A stretch of DNA of 64,000 bases, from assembly GCF_028858725.1 (NCBI RefSeq), contig NC_084766.1:25217001-25281000 (forward strand), read 5' to 3'. Both the position numbers and the translations under genes were made by a program. Shown in pieces: positions 1 to 13,189 of the stretch (position 1 is its first letter; each line of letters opens with the position of its first letter). The DNA comes from Colius striatus (taxonomy: Eukaryota > Chordata > Aves > Coliiformes > Coliidae). The notes under the pieces were generated by a model. The model made no database searches. It was given only the letters and a program-made list of their open reading frames with translations, and was not told where the DNA came from.

Positions 1-3000
1 GGCAGGGTGGCTACAAAGGATTTTGACCCTTTTGCAGCTCTGGTTTAAAGCATATCCCCAAGGATAGATGCTGAGCACCTCCAAGCTCTGTTCCATCCAG
101 CTGTGCCTGCTGCAGCCACCCAATGCCAGAGTCAAGACGATGCTCCGAGTCCCATGATCATCCCGAGGGACAGCTCAGCACCCACGTCCCTTGGGATGGC
201 ACCGCTCCTCCCAGCAAGACAGAGCTGCTGCCAGGGGCAGGGGGAGGGCATGGAGCAGGCGGGGCTGGATTTGACGCGTCTGGGTGCTTCAGAGATGCCC
301 AGAGATGCCAGAGATGTGGCTTTGCCGGCAGCCCAGAACATGCCAGGACCGTGACAGGGCTCGGCGTGGCCGGTGGCTTTGCCAGGAGATGGCACTGTTT
401 AGCGGCTAATCATGCTGTGGCCCAAAGCTGGACTCCGGGAGGGAGGCACCAGTGCGCTTCCTCAGCCGGCTCAGCCTGGGGACAGATCGAGGGCCGGGAG
501 GGACAGGGACAACGTGTTTACGCTGCTGGGTCGTAGCTACCTGCCAAACCTGGTGGCACTTCCCCGCAGACCACAAACCCTGTGGATCAGCGGCTGCTCG
601 GGGTGCCTGGGGAGCTCTGGGCAGCGCTGGGACGTACAAGGGTGAGGGAGGCACTGGGGGTGTCAAGTCGGCTCTTTGGGGAGCAGGGCATCCCAATGTC
701 ATCTCTGGATCAGCTGACAACCATCTCAGTGGCCCCCTGGTCCTGGAGTGTGCTGCTGACCTGCATGGTGCCCCTGTGCTGAAGGCTGGAGCTGTGGGGG
801 AGCCCAGATCCCACCAGCAGCCTGCAAGCAGGGGCTGTGACACAAGCCACAGGTTTGGGGCAGAAAATGGCTGCTTTGAAGGCTGGAATGGGGCTGTTTT
901 ACCTGAATTTCCCCCCAAACACCCAAATCTGCAAGTACACAGCAGGGGTGGCTGAAACTCTGGAAGGCGTAAGGGCACTGCCAGCCCTGGGCATGTCCCC
1001 ACAGGGACTGGGCTCTGATGGGTTTTTAACCACATGGTTTTGGTTCCCTTAGCATGTGTCCTTTGGGAGCCAGCAGGACAAGCTGCCTTTTCTCTGTCCC
1101 CAGGCTTGTGGTGACCTTCTGTGCCTGTGGAGGAACCAGAAGCCCTCCTCAGCCCAGGCAGCCGGGAGGTGCTGGGGCTGGTGCGTGCCCAGGGACAGCA
1201 GCCACGTTAGCGCTTCCCCGTCCAGCTGACCCCATCCCTGACGTCAGCCCAACATCTGGGCCGAGCTGCTGCTCTGAGTGCAGGCAGCTGGGCTGGCAGG
1301 AGCTGCTCGGCCCCTGCCAGCTCCCCACCTCCCTTCCCCCACCAAGAAAGCAACCTCCCCAAAAAGGTTTGGTGCTGCATGCTATCGGGGCACTCTGTCC
1401 CCACACTGACACCATCCTCAGCTGGGGCCATGGGATTTTGGGGTTATTTAGCCTGGAGAAGAGGGGGCTCTGATGAGGAGACACATTCACTCTCTACAAC
1501 AACCTGAAAGAGGGTTGTAGTGAGGTGGGGGTCAATCTCTTCTCCCCAGTAATGAGTGATAAAACAAGAGGAAATGATCTCGAGTTGCACCAGGGGAGGT
1601 TTAGACTGGACATTAGGATTAATTTTTTTTTACTGAGAGAGCTGTTAGACACTGTCCCAGGCTGCCCAGGAGGCTGGTGGAGTCCCCATCCCTGGAGATA
1701 TTTAAAAGTTGTGTAGCCAAGGTGCTGCGGGCCATGGGTTAGTGCTGGGCTTGGCAGTGTGAGGGGTTGGACTTGATGACTTTAAAGGTCTTTTCTAACC
1801 AAAATGATTCTATGATTCTGTGACCCTTCAGGTGCCCAGAGTCAATGAAAGCATCTGCAGAGCCTGGGAGGATCCCTTCCTCCGGGCAGGAGATGTGGGA
1901 AGCATCTGAGCAGCCAGTGTCAGAGCTCACCAAATGTTTTCAGAACCAACAAATAACCTCAATTAAGCTGTGTGTCAGTGACCGATTCCAGCCACGCAGC
2001 GATATTGGCTTCTTTAATTTTTAAGTGGCTGGAAATGGCAAAACTGGGAGTTGGAGCAGGGGGGCACTAACCCCCTGTCAATGTCCCTGGGGCCACTCTG
2101 GTGCCCCTCATCCTGGGGTGAGCAGAGTCTCAATACTGGCTGAGCTGTCAGCATGTAACTCAGACAGCTCTCTTCCATGCTGGCATCTGAGGAGACTGGG
2201 AGACAAAGCCCCCAGTTTGGTTAATTTTGGCCAATTTTGCTCCAGCTCCCCCCTCTCTCAGCCAGCTCATCTCCCCACTGCCCTCCCTGCAGGGCAGAAG
2301 CAGGAACTGACAGCATCCCCTACCAGGTACCTGCAGGGTACCAGATGGACTAGGTGAGGAGCTGAGAGTGCAAGGACTGAGACCAAAATGCAGATGCCCA
2401 CCTGTGCCCAGGCAGGCATCACCCCACAGAGAACAGAGCGACAGGGATGAGCGTCTGACTCATCTACCCCTGACCCCCCCAGCCAGCCCAGCGCTGCATC
2501 CATACCTGGTATGACCTGGATTGGAGCCGATGCAGGCAGGGCGAGCAGGGGAGGGTGTCTGGCCCCGGGGAGGGTTGGCATGGCAGCCCTGGCCAGGGGC
2601 CAGCCCTGGGCACAGGCAGGGAGGCCAGTGAGCAGCTCTCGCCTGCTGAAGGTCCGGGACACTCTCGGGTTTCCCTGTGGCAGCCTCATCCTGAGCGTGG
2701 CCCAGTTCCACCAGCTGGTTTGCGTGCGAAGCAGGGAGGGGAGCAGGAAGGGTGAAAAGGCCCCAGCTTCTCCAAAAGCAAGTTTTGCTCCCAAAAAAAG
2801 CAAAATAAAAGCCAATGGCACGTTTCTGTCCCCAGTCCCTCCTGAACAACCTCCAACTCTGACGGAGCAGCCCCTGAAGGGTGCTATTACACCATTAGAC
2901 AGAAGGAGAAACTAAGGCTTTTGCATTTCCCCAGGTAAGAAGGGGTTTGCTGCCAAGGGGCAGGCAGGGTGGCAGCAGTGCTGGCCATGTCCCATCAGGC

Positions 3001-4660
3001 TGTGGCCCAGGGGCTGGGGCTGGCCCAGCCTCACCGGCTGCAGGAATTTTGCTCTGCTGCCAGCTCCAGACAAATCCCTTTTATTTGCTTCAAGTCTCGG
3101 TGCCGTAATCGCATCGCTTGAGCCAGCTCTCAAGGGAAAGAGGAACAAAAGAAAAGAAAACAAGGAAAGGAGAGCAGCACAGTGCCCAAGCCACCAGCCT
3201 CAGCGTGTCCTGCCTGGGAACTGGCCAACTCCTTCCTCTTGGGCTCTGGCTCCTTGCTGCACCTCCAGACCTATCTGGAACTGGGATTGAGTAACCATGA
3301 ACAGTTTGGTCCATGGGGAAAGTTTTGGGTCCCAGAAGTCCTGTAAATGCTGCTGGTTTGCAGGGTCAAAGCACCCCTTGAGTGCGAGCTAAAGATGCCC
3401 ATGGGAAGGAGTTTTGCCAGCTCCCTCCGAGCACAGAGTAGCACAAGGCAGATCTGGGCTTCCTTCCCACACTCACCCAAAACTACAGTTTTCTCTAAAT
3501 CACCAGCTCTGGGAGACAGGTGGGGGTTCTTTTTTTTTTTGTTCTGCTTTTTTTTTAATAGTGTTTCCAGTGGAAACAGGAGCTTCCCTGCCCTTCCCCA
3601 GCCAGGCACAGAGCTGCTCTGCCCCCTCCATGCTGCCACGGGGCACAGGACCCTCAGACTCAGGACGGGATCTGAACTCATGGAAGCGTAATGTGCCAGC
3701 TTGATGCATCTCCACTGCACAGGGGATGGTCTGCTGAGAAACACCCTCCCCATGCGGGATGCAAGCAGCAGGACCAGCACCAGGACCAGCCGTGAGTACT
3801 GGGATGGACAGGAGGGCTCTGTGATCCAAACTCCCCCACAATGGACAAGGGTAGCATCCACAGTATTTGCACCCTCCTTCATCCCCAGATGGATGCAGGA
3901 CACTCAACTGGTCTGTGTCAGCTTTGAGCTACGTGTATATTTTAACTAACAGTAATTGAAATGGCAAAGTAAGGAAAAGAAAGCACAAAAGGCCAAAGTG
4001 TTTCTGGCCACATGGGTGGTTGGGCCAGAGAAAAGACAGCACTGAAAACCACAAGTGTCTGGTTTCCTCAAATCACTACTTTTCCAGTTAAAAACAAACC
4101 AGGAAAGAAGGATGTTTTGGCAGCAGTTTTCCCCACGGCCTGGCGAGAGGCCTAACGGCCCCCGTGCTCAGGGGACACAGATCCGCCCCAGGGGTGACAC
4201 GTCGGGTGTCATGGTCAGGTCCGAGCCCTCTGCTCTGGTTTCCCTAAAATGCTTTGTGTGGGGCAGAGATGTCCCTGCCCTGGCCCTCCTCTCCTGGGGG
4301 AGGCTGTCTTCACCCTCAGCACCAAGTCCCTGTCACACATGGCATGGCTGTCCTCACAGAGTCTTACCTGCCATCATGTCGCCAGTTGACACTGGAGGGC
4401 AGAGCCAGTCTGCCCCAGCCGGAGCTGCCTCCAGTCCCAAACTTCTGCCACCAACCAGCCAGTGTCCCCTCTCTGAGCAACCCCAGCAAAGGGATGTGTC
4501 ACCCTGTCTCCCAACCCAAAAAAAAAAGACGCTGCTGTGCCAGGACTGTTCAGAGAAGGAGTTTTGGGCTGGGGGGTGCTTGCTCGAAAGATGTCCCCAA
4601 ACCCCATGAGTGGCCACCATGGGCAAGACGGTCTCTGCAGCTGGACATCCAGTCTCCTGG
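1..4660. other. Noncoding flank downstream of KAZALD1
   Basis: I see no exon with matching splice sites and no recognisable protein in this stretch, apart from the CR1 fragment listed separately. The short open frames are low-complexity and lack family signatures. Part of the right end (below 4660) must be the KAZALD1 3' UTR. A minus-strand AATAAA lies at 3080-3085, but it is 1.6 kb from the stop codon, so I do not assign the transcript end. In human the next gene in this direction is TLX1; it is not in the window. Confidence 0.6.
1436..1823 (+). mobile_element. CR1 LINE fragment, 3' end
   Basis: About 390 bp match the CR1 3' region in sense orientation. The 'GCCTGGAGAAGAGG' block is at the left, followed by the 'CCCATCCCTGGAGATATTTAAA' type block near 1685-1710 and the 'GGGGTTGGACTTGATGA' block. 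The right end is the 8-bp tail repeat (ATTCTATG ATTCTGTG) near 1806-1823. It is 5'-truncated, as most CR1 copies are, and has no coding capacity. It is diverged, so it is probably an old insertion. Confidence 0.9.
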
Positions 4661-7600
4661 TTAGTAATAGTCCTCCTCACTCTCCCCATAGTCCTCAGGC
4701 GTTGTGTGGGGCTTCGGCAGGGAAAAGCCCGTCAGGTTGAGCTGATCTGAAATGGCAGCACAATGACCACGTGACGTTACCCTCCGCGGTGCCCGTCCCC
4801 TTCCCCTCCAGCACCAAAGCCAAACCACACAGAGCAGCTTGCTGGGGCATCCCCAGCACACCCACAGCTCCCACCGGCCCAGTGCTCCCTGACCAAAGCC
4901 CTGCTCCCTTGTGCCCCATGAGAGCGTGCTCACCCGGTGTGAAGACGGTCAGGCTGGCCAATGCCACCACCTCGCCCACCCTGTTCCTGGCGAAGCAGCG
5001 GTAGGTGCCTTCGTCCGTCACCCGCACGCCCTGGATCTGCAGCCAGCCCGTCACTTCGTATCTCTGCGGGCCGCCTCTGAACTGCAGGAAGGGGGATTTC
5101 AGTGAGCACGGGGTGAGGAAAGCCCCTTGTGGGCTGGAATGGGTGGGAAGGGGGATATGAGCACAGGGAAACACTTTTATTGCCTCTCCTAAGTACCATT
5201 CTGGGCACGGGCACAGAACCCCTGGATCCACTCTTGGATCCAGGTTCCCTCTTTTCTCATTAGCTGGGGTGGTGAGGGGAATGGGCATCTTCTTGCCTTC
5301 AGGAGGATGTGGGAGCCCTGCTTTGGGCAGGACCCTGCAGACAGGCCCAGGTTCCCAGCTGTGTCTCCAGTGCCAACAAGCAGGGGGAGGATGCTGAGGC
5401 CAGTACTCCGCAGGGCTTATAGAAACAAGTGAGGATCTGTGCCATGGACACAGCCAGCCCAGGACCTCTCAGAGGAGCCCCAAGTCGCCTGTGTCTGCAG
5501 GCAGCGACATCCCAGGATTGCTTTGACGCCAACTGTGCTATTTTCTGTCTGCCCCTACAAAGAAATAGCCTTTTCCTGACCCAGCTGGGCTGCAGCTGTG
5601 TTTGCAGGCTGCTATTATGGTGTGGTGGCCAGGGGAGGACAGCTGAGTCTCCTCCAGCCAGGCAGAACAGCCCTGCCTGGGATGAGGAACCTCGGCAGGA
5701 CCCTACGATAGGCTGTGGGGGGAAGGTCACAAAGATGGAAGGGGACCAGCGTGTCACCCTGCAATGGTACTGGGTCCTGACTGCTCCCTCTGCTTCTGCC
5801 ATCCATCTCACTGCACTTCCCACCCCACCAGTGCCTGCTGTGGTGCACAGCCCCTGTGCCTCTGCCCACATCCTCTAATAGCTGGTTATGCCTGTCTGGG
5901 GACTATATTTGGAGGATACTGACCCCTGGGCCTGCCAGCACAGGGAGGAGAACCCTGCTCAGAGAGGACAGAGAAGGGCAAGGACTGCTCGAGTCTGCTG
6001 GTGGGAGCAGGGGTTAACCCAGGCTGGAAGGGACCTCAGAAGACAAGTGAAGACAACAGGCAAAGGGAAGGAGCTGGGGAACCACCTGCTGCAGGTCCTA
6101 AAAAATGAACATGAGTTCAAAAACTACTGGAGAAAAACGTAGAAGAGAGCTATGTTGATGGCTTCTACCACTGAGACACCAGTTCTGGTTTGGCCAGTCT
6201 TCTCCTCATCCCCAGGCATCTAGGCTGGGCCATCCTCAGGGGATGACCACCCTAAGGTCTGGTTGCCCATGAGCTCTGGGAAGGGCTGGGTCACTCCAGG
6301 GCTGTGTCCAATACCCTCACCTGGACAGAGATGTGGGGATCATCTCCAGGCAGCAGCATCTCCGTGCCATCCTTCCTCCACTCGATGGATGCCATGGGGT
6401 AGGCAAAGACCTCACAGCCAAAGATGACGTCCTGCCCAGTGATGTTCCATGTGTCATAGGGAGGAGAGGTGATCTGTGGCTCTGGGGAAGGGGACAGCAG
6501 AGCAGGGTGAGTCCAGGAGAGGTCTCATCCTCGGCAAGTCCCATAGGCTCTCTTGGGCTGGTATCCTCTGGGTTGGCACTATTTGGCTCATGTAGAGATG
6601 CTGGGCCTCTTCCCATGCCACTCTCCCACCCATGGTAGACCCTCACCTTGGGGGTCCCTCCCCATCCCTCCAGCCCACGGGCGGTTGCCATCACTCCTGG
6701 CCTCACTGTCCCCACCTGTGCAGCAATGCTCAGGGACGCACAGGCAGCAGGCACAGGTCAGTAAGAGCCATGCTCAGAGGAAAGCTTTCCTCTGCAATCA
6801 GAGAATGCTCCTCCTGCAGAGGAAAGGCTCAGGGGCACTCACCCAGCCCGAGCCCGGTGGGGATGGATGAGGTAGATGAGCTTCCAGCTGAAGGAGGCCT
6901 CTGTTCTGGCACAGGGCTCATGGCAGCTATTAAGGGAGCAAGTGAGGCCCCAGCTGCCATACAGAGCCAATATCTACAGGTCCCACATCCCTTCCCTGGA
7001 GGGATGGAGTGAGGACTACTCATCCTACCCACACCTGCTCCAGGATCTGGCCCATAGCATGAGCCAGTGGTCAAGGGAAGGACACACACCTGCTCCAGGA
7101 TCTGGCCCATAGCATGAGCCAGAGGTCAAGGGAAGGTCTCCACCTCCAAATATACAAACAAAAAACCCCCTCAAGTACATTAATATCTACAGAAAATGAA
7201 GCCCACCTTGATGCCTCTTAGGCTGTGGTGACAGCACTGGGTGACCTGTGACGGACTGGGAAGACTGGGACATGGCCTCCCCACCGCTGCTCACCCCCTC
7301 CAGACCCCAGACAAGTTATAAACAGGAGATGGGAACTGTGCAGTCAGGTCAGAGGGCCGCAGGTTTCCATTTGCAGGAGGCAGCAGCGTTTCTGGGGAGC
7401 GCAGGGCCAGTGTGAGCCCAGCGGTGCCGCCAAGAACTCGCTAACAATTCCCTGGAACTTCCCCATCTGCTCCAGCAGGATTTGCTGCTTCCCATAAACC
7501 CTGCTCCCACTTGGCAAAGCTGCTCCCAGACCTCTCCAGGCTCCAGATTTGCAGGGGCTACTCTCAGGTTAGGGGAGCAGGAGAGACTTGCTGCTCTATG

Positions 7601-8255
7601 GAGCAGCCCCCAGCTCTGCCTGTCTGTGTGGACACTGTGGGTTCACCACCAGGTGAAAGAGTCAAACCAGACCCCCTTCTTTGTCCCTTCCGGAGAGGTA
7701 CAAGCCTCTCAGCCTGTCTCCCCCTGCCCTCACAGCTGCTCCCAGGGCACTACCTGACTCGCAGGGACCCTTGTGGGCCACGGTGAGGTTGGCATCAGGG
7801 TGGGCACGGGCAACCTCCAGGAACCTGCAGATCTGGGCGTAGGTTTTGCCGTCGGAGCCGCAGAGCGCCAGGCGGGAGAGGCACACACACTGCGGCTCGG
7901 GCACCTCCCCGTGCCTCAGGTCCCCAGCCTCCAGACGGCACTCCATGTGCTCCCCGCACTTGCCATAGAAGTAGTTGGTGTTGTCCAGGTCGCAGATCTG
8001 CCCCTCCAGGTTGGCACACTCCCAGCAGCAGTCGCAGGCATCCCGCACCGTGCCAGCCAGGCAGCCGCGCGGCGCGGGGCACTCCTCCGGCTGGCACTCG
8101 GCACAGCCCTCCCCTTCCTCCAGCAGCCTCTGCCAGCCCCGCTGGAGGTAGTCGGAGGTGCTGGGAAAAGCCTGGCCCAGCTGGAGCAAAGCCCAGTGCA
8201 AAGAGAGCAAGGAAAGCATGAGGCAAGAGGAGCTCAGCGTCTTGGCTCCAGACAT
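4661..8255 (-). CDS. KAZALD1: KAZALD1, secreted IGFBP-Kazal-Ig protein
   Basis: Coding exons, in transcript order, are 8255-7754, 6481-6321, 5081-4934 and 4746-4661. All junctions are GT/AG, and the frame gives 298 residues ending ESEEDYY-stop. Residues 1-29 form a hydrophobic signal peptide. Residues 51-106 are the cysteine-rich IGFBP N-terminal module (C51, C54, C59, C65, C74, C76, C77, C80). Residues 123-165 are a Kazal domain containing CGSDGKTY. From residue 168 exons 2 and 3 encode an Ig domain, with the first cysteine in FGCEVFAYP and the second in GTYRCFARN. The C-terminus is acidic. Known members are extracellular IGFBP-related proteins (IGFBP-rP10) linked to bone and skeletal development. 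The Kazal domain is not a demonstrated protease inhibitor here. Human KAZALD1 is similar in length, and neighbour SFXN3 matches human synteny. Confidence 0.95.
7031..7136. repeat. 55-bp tandem duplication in KAZALD1 intron
   Basis: A unit beginning ACACCTGCTCCAGGATCTGG at 7031 recurs at 7086. Within the aligned part I see one mismatch (CAGTGG versus CAGAGG). It lies in the first coding intron of KAZALD1. The near identity points to a recent duplication. Confidence 0.9.
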
Positions 8256-8354
8256 CCTCGTGGTAGCTCCTCTATCCTGGTCCCACCATCACTTGGACAG
8301 GGATCTCCAATGCTGCTCTGGCCTCCCTGGTTAGATCCGAGGAGCCATCCTGGC
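8256..8354 (-). promoter_or_regulatory. KAZALD1: KAZALD1 5' UTR part of exon 2 with a 5-codon uORF
   Basis: A splice acceptor (CCCCTCACAG on the minus strand) ends at 8355, so the coding exon carries 99 nt of leader. Within it lies a tiny upstream ORF, MAPRI-stop, at 8348-8331, which ends 75 nt before the KAZALD1 start codon. The acceptor implies that transcription begins further right, at the CpG island around 9.7 kb. Confidence 0.65.
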
Positions 8355-9479
8355 CTGTGAGGGGAGATGATGTGTGTTATCAGTGCAGGGAGCATCTCCC
8401 ACCCCTCTGGCTCCAGTCTGGCTTGCCCTGAGGGGCAGCACTGCTTGCAGCCACATCCTTCCCACCCTGGGGCTCCTCAGCTGGCTCCTGCCCCAAGACA
8501 TTGAGCATGCTCAGGTGGTACAGGGCTGCTGATCCCACGCCCACCAGATATCCTCTTTCTTTCCTGGCAGCCTGGTGGGCAGAGATGAACCTACTCTGAC
8601 ACATAGAATCCCCCCAACAGCCTGAGGAGCCACAGGACCAGAGGCAGCTAGGCAGGCTGCTCTGCATTGTCATGGCCCAGCTGGTTTGTACCCTGCTCCT
8701 TATCTCCTCTCATGAAGCTACTCTCAAGCCAGGCACCCCTTTCCTCTCCCTATCTCTGTGAGAGTCACAAGCCTATTTTGTCCCCCCTCACCATCTAGAC
8801 AAGCACAGTAGAGTGGCTGATCCTGCAGACAAGGAGCTCTTTCCATGTCAGAGGAAGCCAGCAGAGAGGAGCTGAGCCAGAAGGATGCTTCCAGTCATGC
8901 CTGCCTTTTGCCCTCCCCTCCCTCTGCTGTAACCCCTCTTTTTAGGCACCACTCATCTGAGCAAAGGAAAGAAACAACCCCCCAAGAAAGCTTTGTGACC
9001 CACCTCAGACATCACACAGGCAACTGAGGCTGAGCACAGGGGAACTCAGTGCACAAGTGGGAAGTCACCAGGCTTGGAGCAGGACCAGCGTGGTCAGCCT
9101 GTACCAGTACAGCAGGGTCCCCAAATCCCAAGCCTGCATTATCCCCCACCCCAGGTAAGCAGAGAGGTTGATCTGACCCATCTCTGCTGGGGAGACGAGG
9201 AATGGAACCCCTTTGCCAACAACCCTCCCTGAGATGGAATGAAATTACTATTCCCTGTCCCAGCAAGAGTGAGCAGGGCTGGAGAGAGCACCCAGGCAGC
9301 TGGGCTGCCTCCTCTCCTCCAGCTGCACCCCACAGCCTGCCCTTCCCTCCTCGCAGCCCAGAGCTGATGTGGTGAGGCCGGCCAGGTCATTGCCTTACAC
9401 ACACATACACTCCACAGACAACAAGCTGCAAAGCTTTGACCCATTTACCGAGGACAACCGAGCTCTCCCGGGGTGGAAA

Positions 9480-9990
9480 GGGGCTGGAGGTCCCAGTGCC
9501 GGCGCCCCCCGCGCAGCCCTCCCCGCCCCGGGCTGTACGGAGCAAGGCTCCAGCCCCCGGTGGACTGAGGGCAGTAGGGAAGTGCGGAGCAAAGAACTGC
9601 GGAGTTGGTCTCTGGCTCCCTCGAGGCTGGGAGGCAGGCGCTGGGGGTCCTGGCTGTGTCCTGGGAAAGGGGCTCGCTGTCCCCGAGGGTCCCTCGGAGC
9701 GCCCCCCCGCCGCAAGCCGCTACTCACCGGGGTGCCGAGGAGCGGGGGTTCGGGAGCCGCGGCGGCGGGGCTGCTGGCCCCCGGCTGCTCCGGCACCCGC
9801 CGTGATGTCAGCGAAACGTGAGTCCTCCCGCCCCTCTGCGGGCCCGTCCCTGGACCGGGACCCGGGCTGGCCGGCACCCCTTCCCTGCCGGGGTCCCGAC
9901 ACCGCGCTGCATCCCTGCCGCGGGGCTCTGCCGCTCGCCAAGCCCGCCGCCCCCCACACCGAGGCCACCCCACATCCCGAGTGGGGGGAC
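9480..9990 (-). promoter_or_regulatory. KAZALD1: CpG-island promoter and probable noncoding exon 1 of KAZALD1
   Basis: This is a GC- and CpG-rich block between less GC-rich flanks. On the minus strand a good donor (CCG then GTGAGTA) ends a putative exon at 9728. It pairs logically with the acceptor at 8355. The island holds no conserved coding frame. The exact transcription start cannot be read from sequence. Confidence 0.55.
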
Positions 9991-12900
9991 CTGGGCTGAT
10001 GCTCAGCTCCATCCATGGGGCAGGAGGGGACCGGGGTGGGAGGCAGAGAGCGACTTTGTAGGGGTCTGTGGGGACAAAAGAATGTGAGGGAGAAAAAGCC
10101 AGCGATGGGCACGGCCAGGGAAGTGGGCAGAAGCATCTCCCATCCTGTAATCTGAGTGGGAAATACAGGTTGAAAGGCCGAGCAGCTGCTGTAACTAACT
10201 GGGGGGACAATTCCTGGGGTATGTCTGTGCTCACCCTGTCCCAGGAGTCAGGTACAAGGAGGGTTTTGGGGTACAAGGAATGGCATTACCTGGGCTGGAG
10301 CACTGGTGGGGCTGCTCCACACCACAGCAGCACAAACCCCCCACGTATGGGGCTGGGGCCTCACTGCTGCCTGCCTCAGTTTCCCTGGCTGCAAGGAGCA
10401 GGGGACACGACCTGTCTTTGTAGTGCAGTCACGCCTTGCATTTGCATCTTGCTGCCGTGCTGTGCTGCAGGGGGATCCCACAGCCTACTCCCCTCCTCCA
10501 AGTAAGGAATTTGTGGGATTTGCTTCCCCAGTGAAGCTCAGGCAAAGCAAAGCCGTTGCAGGACCCCTCAGAGGATCTGGTTTCCTTCACCACACTGCAA
10601 ATAGTCTGCTTTTGCTTTCCAACACCCTCCTCCAAACTCATTCCGGGCTCCGGGGCTTTCATTCAGTCCAGTTGCGACTCCAGCCATGGCTGACATGGAA
10701 AAAGCGCCGAGCTTCAGTCCCCCAAAATCCACCTCTGTCGCCAAAGTTCCCCCTCCAGCCCCTCACTGCAGAGGGGGGTTTCCTGCTGGGTCTGCTCTAA
10801 GCCTCCCGCTCCCCCTCCGCGGCCCCCAGCCCCTTGGCTCGGGGCTGCCTCCCTCCCCGGCTCCCCTCACCCGGCCCAGCCAGCACGGTCCTGGCGTGCC
10901 ACAGGCTTTAGGGCCCCACATCCACGAGCCATTGAGCAGCTGGGGCTGCAGCTGCCTTGGGAAAGGGGAAAATAGGGGGGGAGGAGGTGAGGGGGGGCAT
11001 GAGGTTTTCCTACATGGACCACCAGAGCCAGTTCAGAGCCTGAGCAGAGAGGAGACAGGCTGGAGGTGACCCACCCAGAGGTGCTGAGTCTCCCAGGCTG
11101 CCCCCTCTGTGGGACAAAGCATCACCTGGGTGTTTGGGCATCCCCACACCAAATACACCCTCACTTGTCCCTGCACCACACAGAGGGGCCAAGCAGTAGG
11201 GCACGTTTGGCCGCAGATGCCACGTTCAGCCCACATAGCTCTTGGCTGACACAAAAGAGCCAGCCCTTCAAACTCAGGCACCACTGAGAAGTTGGGCCAG
11301 CGGTGGTCCCTGGTTATTTGCTTCTCTTACCCTTGGCAGATGGACAAGGGGGGGGACAGGCCTCAACGCTGCTGTCCTTCCCCACATGTGAGGACCCCAG
11401 CCCTGACTCCTTCTCCCACATACCAGGGCCTGAGTGCCTGGCATATATCTGTCTCCATGGGGTTACTTTGGGCTCTGAGGGGCTGGATTCATCCGAGCAT
11501 CACTGCAGCATCAGCCCCTCCCAGCGTGGGGAAAGACCACATCCCCAGGTGGAAATGCCCTGGCCAGAGGTGAAATCCAACCAGAGCCCTGAGCAGGGAA
11601 AGCTCCAGCCATGGTGCAACACAATCCAGCACTTGGAAGCCACGAGCAGCACAGCACAGCTCTGCTCAGCTGAACAAGATGGAGCTCAAACCTGGCAGGT
11701 AATTAAACGTCCTGTTTAATGAGACTATTGAATGTGTTAATAAATAGTAGCAGCTATGAATGAGAGGTGGAAGATCTAACCTGTGCTTAACAAGGAGTTG
11801 TGCTCAATCATACCTCGATTCAATCAGTGCAGCCTTGGCTACTCCTGGGGCTTGTGGCTCTGACTGCTGGGAGCAGATATGGGGGGGGGAAAGGGTGGTT
11901 GCAGCCCTTGCATGGCCTGGTACTGGGGTAAATCCCATTCCTGGCTCCCTGTCTGCGCAGGCCAGTTAACCCTCCTTTCTCCTCGCTTGTCCTGAGCCTA
12001 GTGAAGCTCCCAAAATTGAGCTTTGAAGGAGCAGGAAGCCTCAAGCACCAAACCCCCCTCCTCCCTGCCTAGAGTGGGGGATTGCTCCCCATCACCATTT
12101 GCCCCCACTCCCCTGTGATGGTTCCAGTGAAGCCAGGAGTGTGTGGATGCTCCTGTTGGACCCACAGCCATAGCACCCCTCCAGAGCTCTGTCATTAGGA
12201 CGTACTCTGATGGCAGAGCCACCATGGCCAGTCCAGGCTCCTGGCCCCACTGACCACCCTCCCCAGCCCCCACTGATCTCCTGAACTACCCCACAGGGAT
12301 CTGGAGCTTTCAGCAGTTGAGACCAAGGGAAAAAAACCAAACCACCCTGGAAAAATAGGCCTGGGCCAAGTGACTCAACTCACGTAATGTCAGGGAGGGC
12401 TGATGAGCTGTGTCAGGGACAGGAACACGGGTTATGGCCCAGCAGAAGGAAGTGTCACGGGGAAATGCTGGGGCAGGGGATGCTGCCATCACACTGCCTG
12501 GGGCCACGGGGGTCTCATTCTGATAATGAACCAAATCTCCCTTATTTCACCTCAAACCTATTGCTGCTCCTGTCCATTTTGGAGCAGCCTGGCACAGCTG
12601 GGATCTGGCCAGCCTACCCCACGGGCTGGCAACTCTCAGGGGTCCCAGCCACATCCCCAGGGGACAAGGGGCAGGCAGCAGGCAGGTCTCATGCCACTGG
12701 GAAGCTGGAAAGCAGTCAGGCTCAGGTTTCTCTGGTCTTTTCCACAGCAAATTCCTCCCCAGAACAAACCCGTCAGCAAATTCTTGGGGAAACTGTTGCA
12801 GCTGTGAGCAGGAGGGACGGGAGCTCTCGGGCTGGACCCTAGGAGCAGCAGCCAGGTGGGGAAGGATGCTGTGGTGCCCAGGCTGCCACGGTCAGAGGCT

Positions 12901-13189
12901 GCCCAGCCCTTTGTCCCGCAGCAGCCATGGCTCTGCGGGGCTGGATGCAGCTCGGCTCCTACTCCGGGCAGCGGGAGCTGCATTCCCGGGGAAGCTCCTC
13001 CCACCCCCCCGGCTCACACGGCCCTGCCAACTTTGGCACCTCAGTGCCGAGACAGCGCGGTTGCCACTGCCTTGTGACATGCCAGGGTCCCTGACCCCGC
13101 AGCACACTGCGACACCCCCTAAATGTTCCTACCTGCCCCCCACCATCAGTCCCTGCCTGCCCTCCCCACGCCTGAGGGGGGACCCGGCA

